From the NCBI RefSeq assembly GCF_022206305.1, contig NZ_JAKOIW010000002.1, forward strand, positions 124,001-188,000: DNA of 64,000 bases, read 5' to 3'. Of the stretch, positions 57,956-64,000 are shown piece by piece; position 1 is the first letter of the stretch; every line of letters starts with the position of its first letter. The translations under genes were made by a program, and so were the position numbers. Origin of the DNA: Gordonia sp. 'Campus'. Lineage in GTDB: Bacteria > Actinomycetota > Actinomycetes > Mycobacteriales > Mycobacteriaceae. The notes beneath the pieces were generated by a model that made no database searches, had not been told where the DNA came from, and saw only the letters and a list, made by a program, of their open reading frames with translations.

Positions 57956-58123
57956 GCTGACGACCCCCTCGGTGACGAACTCGAGCGGCAGTCCCGACTG
58001 CCGATGGGGTCACTGTAGCCAGACATGCGCTAGCTCGAGGCGAACGGTGCGTCGTGTGAACGACGCCACTGTCGCGAGCCCACTCCGGCGGGGCCGGCAG
58101 GCGGTCGCCACTACTCTGTCGAC

Positions 58124-59701
58124 GTGGACGACTTCGGCGGTGCGTTGCTCGTGGGCGGTACCAGCAGTGATGCCGGCAAGAGCCTGATCGTCGCCGGACT
58201 GTGCCGGGCGTTGGCCCGAACCGGGGTGCGGGTGGCGCCGTTCAAGGCGCAGAACATGTCCAACAACTCCGTGGTCACCCTCGACGGTGGTGAGATCGGG
58301 CGGGCACAGGCGTTGCAGGCCTTCGCGTGTGGGCTCGAGCCGTCCACCCGGTTCAATCCCGTCCTGCTCAAACCGGGGAGCGACCGTCGATCGCACGTCG
58401 TCCTGCGTGGCCGTCCCGCCGGCGACGTCGGTGCCGCCGACTACATGCGGTGGCGTTCTCGGTTGCGGCGGGTCGTCGCCGACGAGCTGGCCGGGCTGCG
58501 GCGCGACTTCGACGTCGTGATCTGTGAGGGCGCCGGCTCGGTGGCCGAGATCAACCTCCGCGCCAACGACATCGCCAACCTCGGCCTGGCGCAAGCGGCT
58601 CGACTGCCGGTGTTGCTGGTCACCGACATCGATCGCGGCGGGTCGCTGGCGCACCTCTTCGGGACCACGGCCGTCCTCGACGAGAAGGACCAGCGACTGA
58701 TCGCCGGGTACATCGTCAACAAGTTCCGTGGTGACCCGTCGATCCTGGAACCGGGACTGCAACAGCTCGAGGAGATGACCGGTCGGCCGACGCTGGGTGT
58801 CGTGCCGTTCGCCGACGACCTGTGGCTCGACGCCGAGGACTCCCTCGCCGCCCCGGTGGGCCGCCGGGTCGGGCCGCCCCCGGGCGTCGTCGGCCCGGCG
58901 GAGGTGGCGGGGGACAGACTGCGGGTGGCGGCGATCAGGCTGCCGCGCATCTCCAACTCCACCGACGTCGAATCGCTGGCATGCGAGCCCGGCGTCGACG
59001 TCACCTGGGTCGACGACCCGGCCACCGTGGCGGCGGCCGACCTGGTGGTCCTGCCCGGCACCCGTGCGACCGTCTCGGATCTGGACTGGTTGCGCGGACG
59101 CGGACTGGACGGGGCGTTGCGGTCCCGCGCAGCCCGCGGCCTGCCGATCATCGCCATCTGCGGGGGATTCCAGATGCTGGCCCACACCCTCGACGACTCC
59201 GTGGAATCAGGCCGCGGCCGGGTACCCGGCCTGGGGTTGCTGGACCTCGACATCGAGTTCCGTCCGGAGAAGACACTGCGTCAGGTCACCGGCGTCGCGG
59301 GTCGCGGACCGGGCGCTCCGACGACCGGCGGGTGTGCGATCAACGGCTATGAGATCCATCACGGCCAGGTGACGCGATCGGCGGAGCAGGCCTGGATCAT
59401 CGACGACCGGTCGGGCCCCGAAGGCGCGGTGCGCGGCGCGGTCCGCGGCACCCACTGGCATGGTCTGCTGGCGTGCAACGAGTTCCGGCGTCGGCTGCTC
59501 ACCGACGTCGCCACCGAGGCCGGGGTGCGCGGATTCCGCGTGGCGCCGGACACCGACGTCGATGCGGTCCGCCGGCGACAGGTAGACCAGATGGCCGACC
59601 TCGTCTCCGAACACCTCGACCTCGACGCGGTGAGGAAGCTGACCGACGGCGGGCCGCCCGCGACCGCACCCATCATCCGCCATCGGCTCGACACTCGGTA
59701 G
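58124..59701 (+). CDS. cobQ: cobyric acid synthase CobQ
   Basis: CobQ amidates four carboxylates of adenosylcobyrinic diamide in cobalamin synthesis, using glutamine and ATP. The 525-residue protein has the dethiobiotin-synthase-like [40 protein letters not shown] and VNKFRGD. The glutamine-amidotransferase domain has AICGGFQML (nucleophile Cys) and a late HWHGLL-like motif ([16 protein letters not shown]). TACTCT at 58112-58117 lies 12 bases before GTG 58124. No other corrin genes are adjacent. Confidence 0.94.
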   Translation: MDDFGGALLVGGTSSDAGKSLIVAGLCRALARTGVRVAPFKAQNMSNNSVVTLDGGEIGRAQALQAFACGLEPSTRFNPVLLKPGSDRRSHVVLRGRPAGDVGAADYMRWRSRLRRVVADELAGLRRDFDVVICEGAGSVAEINLRANDIANLGLAQAARLPVLLVTDIDRGGSLAHLFGTTAVLDEKDQRLIAGYIVNKFRGDPSILEPGLQQLEEMTGRPTLGVVPFADDLWLDAEDSLAAPVGRRVGPPPGVVGPAEVAGDRLRVAAIRLPRISNSTDVESLACEPGVDVTWVDDPATVAAADLVVLPGTRATVSDLDWLRGRGLDGALRSRAARGLPIIAICGGFQMLAHTLDDSVESGRGRVPGLGLLDLDIEFRPEKTLRQVTGVAGRGPGAPTTGGCAINGYEIHHGQVTRSAEQAWIIDDRSGPEGAVRGAVRGTHWHGLLACNEFRRRLLTDVATEAGVRGFRVAPDTDVDAVRRRQVDQMADLVSEHLDLDAVRKLTDGGPPATAPIIRHRLDTR

Positions 59702-59738
59702 CCGTCTGCCCGCGGAAGGAAGGCGTTATCGTGGGCCA

Positions 59739-60575
59739 ATGAGTGAAGCCATCCCGGGCGTGTTGTCACAGGTAGCCGTCGGTGATCTGACCTTCGACGT
59801 CCGGATCGGGGGTCCCGAGTCCGGCCCGTGGGTCCTGCTGCTGCACGGCTTTCCGGTCGACGGCCGTTGCTACGACGAGGTCGTGCCGCGTCTGCATGAG
59901 TCGGGTCTGCGCACGCTGGTCATCGACCAGCGCGGCTACAGTCCCGGGGCGCGGCCCGGCGACGTTGCCGACTACCACCTCGGTCATCTGGTCTCCGATG
60001 TCATCGGTGTCCTCGACGCGCTCGGAGTCGGTTATGCGATTCTGGTCGGCCACGACTGGGGTGGCATCCTCGCCTGGCATCTCGCGGCCAAGTATCCGGA
60101 CCGGTTCACCGGTCTGGTGGTGGCCAGTACCGGGCATCCGTCGGCGATGCGCGATGCGCTCGTCGGCACCGATCAGCGTGAACGGTCGTCGTACATTCTC
60201 GATTTCGTCGCCGACGGGGCCGAGGAGAAGCTGCTCGCCGACGACGGGGCGGTGCTGCGCGCCGCAGGCGTCAGCGAGGACGAGCTCGCCCCGCTGCGCG
60301 AGCCGGGTGCGCTGACCGCGGCCCTCAACTGGTACCGGGCGAACTTCGTCGGCGACATCAAGGGCACCATGGCCTGCCCGCCGGTGGAGATCCCCACGAC
60401 GCTGCTGTGGAGTGACGCCGACGCAGCGCTCGGGCGCGAACAGGCGCAGGGGAGCGGCCGTTACGTGTACTCCGACTTCCGCTTCTGCGAACTCGCCGGC
60501 GTCGACCACTGGATCCCGCAGAACGCAGCACGCGCCCTGGCGAGCGAGATCGCGCTGCGTTCCAGCGTGTTCTAG
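59739..60575 (+). CDS. alpha/beta hydrolase, epoxide-hydrolase-like
   Basis: The 278-residue protein has [20 protein letters not shown] (the HG oxyanion region), the nucleophile elbow [10 protein letters not shown] with Asp (about residue 107), a cap region, and a late histidine in GVDHWIPQ. The Asp nucleophile and DWGG context resemble soluble epoxide hydrolases. Haloalkane dehalogenase-type activity is possible. TATCGT at 59727-59732 lies 12 bases before the ATG. Its stop overlaps the mtr stop, tail to tail. Confidence 0.88.
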   Translation: MSEAIPGVLSQVAVGDLTFDVRIGGPESGPWVLLLHGFPVDGRCYDEVVPRLHESGLRTLVIDQRGYSPGARPGDVADYHLGHLVSDVIGVLDALGVGYAILVGHDWGGILAWHLAAKYPDRFTGLVVASTGHPSAMRDALVGTDQRERSSYILDFVADGAEEKLLADDGAVLRAAGVSEDELAPLREPGALTAALNWYRANFVGDIKGTMACPPVEIPTTLLWSDADAALGREQAQGSGRYVYSDFRFCELAGVDHWIPQNAARALASEIALRSSVF

Positions 60576-61972
60576 TCCAGTTCCAACCCGAGGAGCGCGT
60601 TCTCGAGGACCTCGGGCATGGCCGGGTGGATCCAGTACTGCCCGCGTGCCAGCTCGTGCGCGGTCTGGCCGAAGTGCATGGCCTGGATCACCGGCTGGAT
60701 GACGGTCGGAGCCTGCGGGCCGATCAGGTGCGCGCCGAGGATCGTCCCGGTGCCGCGTTCGGCGATCAGCTTGCAGAATCCGGTGGTGTCCTCCATCGCC
60801 CAGCCGTAGGCGACGTCGCCGTAGGCCTGGACCTTGACCGCGATGTCGAGACCGGCGTCGCGAGCCTGCTCCTCGGTGAGTCCGACCGAGGCGATCTGCG
60901 GGTGGGTGAACACCGCGGCCGGCACGTACCGATGGTCGAAGGACTCGAGATCGGTTGCATCCCAACCCTTGAGCAGGTTGGCCTGAACCACTCGCTGTTC
61001 GTGGTTGGCGACGTGCTTGAGCTGATGGGGAGAGCTCACGTCGCCCAGCGTCCAGACCCCGTGCGCGGCGGTGCGGCCGTGCGCGTCGCACACCACACGG
61101 CCCTCCTCGTCGAGCTCGATGCCGACGGAGTCGAGGTTGAGACGGTCCCCGTTCGGACGGCGGCCGGTGGCGACCAGCAGGGCGTCGGCGTCGAGGGACG
61201 TGCCGTCGGACAGCTCGACCCGTACTCCGCCGCCGGGGAGATCCTGTGCACCGGTGACCGTGGTCTCCAGGTGGACGTCCCACTTTTCCTGGGCCACCTG
61301 GCTGAAGCGGTTGGAGATGTCGGCGTCCTGCTTGCGCAATAGTGCCGGACCGCGCGCGATGATCGAGACGTGCGAGCCGAGTGCGCCGAAGACGTGCGCG
61401 AATTCGGCTGCGATGTAACCGCTTCCGAGGATGACGAGGCGTTCGGGGAGCTCCGGGAGCCGCATCACGTCGTTGTTGGTGTAGTACCGGACCCCGGACT
61501 CGGTGACGGCCGACGGGATGACGGCGCGGGAGCCCGCGGCGATCACCACCTCCGAGGCGAGGACGGTGTCGCCGTCCCGCGTGACGAGTCGGAGGCGACC
61601 CTCCTCGTCACGGCCGTCGAATTCGACATGCGAGTCGTAGACGGTGATGTTGTCGCACCGGTCCACCCGGTATTCCTTGCCGCCGGCCGACAGCGGATCG
61701 ATGCGTCCGAAGACGCGCTCGACGATGCCCGGCCAATCCACCGAGTCGACCTTCGCGTGCACTCCGAGACGCGCTCCGTGCGTGGCGATCTCGGCAACTT
61801 CCGCGGCGTAGACGAACATCTTGGTCGGGATGCAGCCGACATTGAGGCAGGTGCCGCCGTAGATGCTCTCCTCGAAGATCGCGAGCGTCTTGTCCGCGAA
61901 GCGGTCGTCCGGGATGGCGTTGCCGCTGCCCGAGCCGATGATGGCCAGGTCGACGACCTGCGTGGCGGTCAT
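60572..61972 (-). CDS. mtr: mycothione reductase
   Basis: Mtr reduces mycothione to mycothiol with NADPH, keeping the actinobacterial low-molecular-weight thiol pool reduced. The 466-residue protein has the FAD Rossmann start AIIGSGSGN, the redox-active disulfide [13 protein letters not shown], a NADPH domain with [23 protein letters not shown] and the dimer-interface histidine in [12 protein letters not shown]. Its N-terminal GSGSGN differs from the GxGxxG of glutathione reductase, as expected for mycothione reductase. ATG 61972 overlaps the upstream hydrolase stop. Confidence 0.93.
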   Translation of the reverse strand: MTATQVVDLAIIGSGSGNAIPDDRFADKTLAIFEESIYGGTCLNVGCIPTKMFVYAAEVAEIATHGARLGVHAKVDSVDWPGIVERVFGRIDPLSAGGKEYRVDRCDNITVYDSHVEFDGRDEEGRLRLVTRDGDTVLASEVVIAAGSRAVIPSAVTESGVRYYTNNDVMRLPELPERLVILGSGYIAAEFAHVFGALGSHVSIIARGPALLRKQDADISNRFSQVAQEKWDVHLETTVTGAQDLPGGGVRVELSDGTSLDADALLVATGRRPNGDRLNLDSVGIELDEEGRVVCDAHGRTAAHGVWTLGDVSSPHQLKHVANHEQRVVQANLLKGWDATDLESFDHRYVPAAVFTHPQIASVGLTEEQARDAGLDIAVKVQAYGDVAYGWAMEDTTGFCKLIAERGTGTILGAHLIGPQAPTVIQPVIQAMHFGQTAHELARGQYWIHPAMPEVLENALLGLELD

Positions 61973-63036
61973 AGGTGATTCTCGCTTCCGGTTGTGGACT
62001 GGGTGTTCGTCGATGGCGTGCGTGGCGATCGGGCGACGGTGGGCGCAAGGACCCGGGTCAGCCAGTCGTCGACCTCACGGTAAGCCTGCTCGCGGGCGTG
62101 CGGCACCGAGAGGAAGACATCGTGTCGTGCGTCGGGAACGGGTACCGCGGTGACGCGATTGCCGAGACATCCGCTCCACCGCGCGATCTGGGTGACGTCG
62201 AGAACCGCATCCGCGTGGTCGGTCGACGACGAGTAGGTGCGCGCGAAATGTGTCTTGTCCGAACGCAAGACGAGCGCAGGGACGCCGACGTCGATGCCGC
62301 GGTGCAGATGTCGCTGACCGCTGCGCACGGCGTCGAGGAAACCGAAGGTCACCGGGAACCCGCCCAGGGGCTTGACCTCGAGGTCGTAGTTCCACTCGCC
62401 GTGCGCACTGTCGTGCAGACTCTCGCCGTAGGCCTGCGAGAGTTCCTTGGGGATGACCCGCATCGGCGCGACCGCCGCGACCGCCTTGATGAGCATGGTG
62501 ACCGGCAGCGTGCGCAGCACCGCGTCGCCCTGCAGGTCGAACCACGGCGAGTTGAGGAGTAGACCGTCGACCGCACGGTGCAGCGCCGGTCGGTGTTGCC
62601 GCAGACGGTCGAGCCACAGGGACGTGACGAGTCCGCCGGTCGAGTGCCCGGCGATCACGACCCGGCAGTCCGCGCCCACCTCGTCGAGGATGATCTCGAG
62701 CGCCCGCCCGAGTTCCTCGTCGTATGCGGCGAGATCGGTGGTGAAGTGCGGGGTGTGGTGCGGTTGCAGCGATCGACCGCATTTGCGCAGGTCGATGGCA
62801 TAGAACGCGTAGCCGCGGTCGATGAAGAAGTCGGCGAGGGGCTCGTGGAAGAAGTAGTCGGTGAAACCGTGGACGTAGAGCACCGCGCCACGGGCGGGAA
62901 CGGTGTCGGCCCGGCGTATGAGGGTCGCGGAGATGGGTGACTGGCCGTCCGGGTCGGGGCCGAGGGGGAGGGTGCGTTGCCGGTAGCCGTCGAGGAATCG
63001 ATCGGGCCGCCAGTCGGCGGCTTCGGGTGCGCTCAC
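61969..63036 (-). CDS. alpha/beta hydrolase (S33/monoacylglycerol-lipase-like)
   Basis: The 355-residue protein has [39 protein letters not shown], the nucleophile elbow [11 protein letters not shown] and a late histidine ([10 protein letters not shown]), all typical of the serine aminopeptidase/lysophospholipase group. It is equivalent by position to Rv2854, next to mtr. GTG 63036 is chosen at the first residues of similarity, and TAAGCT lies 13 bases before it. It overlaps mtr (ATGA), so the two are likely co-expressed. Confidence 0.85.
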   Translation of the reverse strand: MSAPEAADWRPDRFLDGYRQRTLPLGPDPDGQSPISATLIRRADTVPARGAVLYVHGFTDYFFHEPLADFFIDRGYAFYAIDLRKCGRSLQPHHTPHFTTDLAAYDEELGRALEIILDEVGADCRVVIAGHSTGGLVTSLWLDRLRQHRPALHRAVDGLLLNSPWFDLQGDAVLRTLPVTMLIKAVAAVAPMRVIPKELSQAYGESLHDSAHGEWNYDLEVKPLGGFPVTFGFLDAVRSGQRHLHRGIDVGVPALVLRSDKTHFARTYSSSTDHADAVLDVTQIARWSGCLGNRVTAVPVPDARHDVFLSVPHAREQAYREVDDWLTRVLAPTVARSPRTPSTNTQSTTGSENHL

Positions 63037-63057
63037 GACTGCCAGCTTAATGATCGG

Positions 63058-63081
63058 GCGCGACGGGGTGGGGTGTCGCGC
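63058..63081. promoter_or_regulatory. inverted repeat between the S33 hydrolase gene and mqo
   Basis: GCGCGAC and GTCGCGC (63058-63064, 63075-63081) are exact complements around a 10-base G/T-rich centre. They lie 22 bases from the hydrolase GTG on the divergent side. It may be an operator or hairpin. Confidence 0.35.
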
Positions 63082-63128
63082 AGCCCACAGTTGCGCAGGT
63101 CGATTCTGTCGACGGACGTGCCATGCTG

Positions 63129-63134
63129 GACAAT
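63129..63134 (+). promoter_or_regulatory. candidate -10 element of mqo (GACAAT)
   Basis: CTGGACAATGGC resembles the CACAAT/GACAAT motif of the rpsP, rplS and rlmN regions. It is 117 bases before the mqo start and would give a leader of about 105 bases. Confidence 0.35.
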
Positions 63135-63245
63135 GGCGGTTGAGAAGGATCGGGCGAGAAGTGCCCGGTCGAGAAGTGGCCATCCGGGACGGCGTGCCGC
63201 GACGAACACACGTCACAGTGTCCCACCAGGTGAAGTGGAGTCCAG

Positions 63246-64000
63246 GTGTCGAAAACGGTGATCAAGACCGATGTCGCGTTGGTGGGTGCGGGAATCATGA
63301 GCGCCACCCTCGGAGCCCTGCTGCGACAGCTTCAGCCCGACTGGTCGATCAGCCTGTTCGAGCAGCTCGACGCAGCCGCGGCCGAGAGCAGTGACCCGTG
63401 GAACAACGCGGGTACCGGGCACTCGGCGCTGTGCGAGCTGAACTACACGCCGAAGACGGCCGACGGCGGCGTCAACATCGACAAGGCGCTCAACATCAAC
63501 GAGCAGTTCCAGGTGTCGCGCCAGTTCTGGGCGCACGCCGTCGACAACGGCATCCTCGGCGACCCGTCGGAGTTCATCAATCCCATCCCGCACGTGGCCT
63601 TCACCCACGGCGTCGACGGACACGACTACCTGCGCAAGCGGTACGACAGCCTGGCCACCCAGACCCTGTTCGAGGGCATGGAGTTCATCGACGACCCGGC
63701 CGAGTTCACCGCGCGCCTGCCGCTCATGTCCGCCGGGCGCGACTTCGGCGAGAAGGTCGCCCTCAACTGGTTCGACGAGGGCACCGACGTCGACTTCGGC
63801 GCACTCACCCAGCAGCTCATCAACTACGTCGCCCAGGGCGCCGACATCTACTTCGGTCACTCGGTGACCAATCTCTCCAAGCAGTCCGACGGCAGTTGGA
63901 TCGTGAAGGTGCGGAACGGACGGACCGGCGACAAGCTGACCGTGCACGCGAAGTTCGTCTTCGTCGGCGCGGGCGGCGGCGCGCTGCACCTGCTGCAGAA
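63246..64000 (+). CDS. mqo: malate:quinone oxidoreductase (5' part only)
   Basis: Mqo is a membrane-associated FAD enzyme that oxidises malate to oxaloacetate and feeds electrons to menaquinone. The visible first 251 codons include [20 protein letters not shown] (FAD loop), [43 protein letters not shown] and [17 protein letters not shown] 63246 follows GTGGAG. The rest of the gene lies beyond the window, so intactness cannot be judged. Confidence 0.94.
   Translation, partial: MSKTVIKTDVALVGAGIMSATLGALLRQLQPDWSISLFEQLDAAAAESSDPWNNAGTGHSALCELNYTPKTADGGVNIDKALNINEQFQVSRQFWAHAVDNGILGDPSEFINPIPHVAFTHGVDGHDYLRKRYDSLATQTLFEGMEFIDDPAEFTARLPLMSAGRDFGEKVALNWFDEGTDVDFGALTQQLINYVAQGADIYFGHSVTNLSKQSDGSWIVKVRNGRTGDKLTVHAKFVFVGAGGGALHLLQ

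Noticed and set aside
55583..58018. 811-codon plus-strand open frame opposite the receptor kinase gene
   Set aside because: It is a shadow of the kinase-RCC1 gene, whose domains and repeats are unmistakable on the other strand. It has no motifs of its own.
59721..59738. ribosome-binding site for the epoxide-hydrolase-like gene
   Set aside because: AAGGAAGGCG at 59717-59726 is 13 or more bases from the ATG, too far to decide initiation. The TATCGT at -12 suggests a leaderless start instead.

Overview
The window is high-GC actinobacterial DNA from a mycolic-acid bacterium of the order Mycobacteriales (Corynebacteriales). It encodes an antigen-85-like mycolyltransferase, a PapA-type acyltransferase, mycothione reductase, SepIVA, Rip1 and the MEP-pathway enzymes Dxr and IspG. 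Gene order largely follows the Mycobacterium tuberculosis block from about coaD/smc/ffh to mqo, with different insertions. The ectA gene at the left edge, the short glycolipid cassette and the hmuTUV genes make Gordonia or a close relative (Williamsia, Rhodococcus) the best guess. The genus is inferred; it was not tested. I saw no tRNA, rRNA, IS element, prophage or CRISPR array.

Layout. 1-5300: ectA (leftward, ectoine synthesis), then rsmD, coaD, sepIVA, a YceD-family gene, rnc and mutM. 5300-18850: osmC-like, acyP, smc, ftsY, the nitrogen-control operon amtB-glnK-glnD behind two GlnR-type boxes, ffh and an amidohydrolase. 18850-25950: rpsP-khpA-rimM-trmD, a three-gene cassette resembling type VII secretion accessory genes, rplS, lepB, rnhB, a DUF2469 gene and a YraN-family gene. 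25960-28030: a leftward island with a secreted DUF4185 (GH183-like) protein and bluB. 28176-33980: comM, dprA, a divergent TetR/siderophore-interacting-protein pair, xerC and a LytM-type peptidase. 34000-36100: rpsB-tsf with a long structured leader and a strong shared terminator. 36106-40577: a cell-envelope cassette of an MFS exporter, a PapA-like acyltransferase and a mycolyltransferase. 40700-51650: pyrH, frr, cdsA, a LapA-domain gene, rlmN, a DUF2631 gene, dxr, rip1, ispG, a GNAT gene and a penicillin-binding lipoprotein. 51660-64000: hmuTUV heme uptake, map, a receptor Ser/Thr kinase with an RCC1-type ectodomain, cobQ, an epoxide-hydrolase-like gene, mtr, an S33-type hydrolase and the start of mqo.

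The genes form coherent blocks. SMC, FtsY and Ffh serve chromosome organisation and SRP targeting. AmtB, GlnK and GlnD sense ammonium. The rpsP, rplS, rpsB, tsf and frr operons serve translation. Dxr and IspG make isoprenoid precursors. PapA, the exporter and the mycolyltransferase point to an envelope lipid. BluB and CobQ are both cobamide-pathway enzymes.

The most notable signals are these. The trmD-rplS cassette resembles type VII secretion accessory genes and has its own -10 element. The transmembrane kinase has a predicted seven-bladed, cysteine-paired propeller. The rpsB leader holds mutually exclusive hairpins. Two GlnR boxes precede amtB. glnD lacks a usable start codon in frame with its conserved N-terminus. 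At least ten genes carry a -10-like hexamer exactly 12 bases before their start codon, which predicts widespread leaderless mRNAs.
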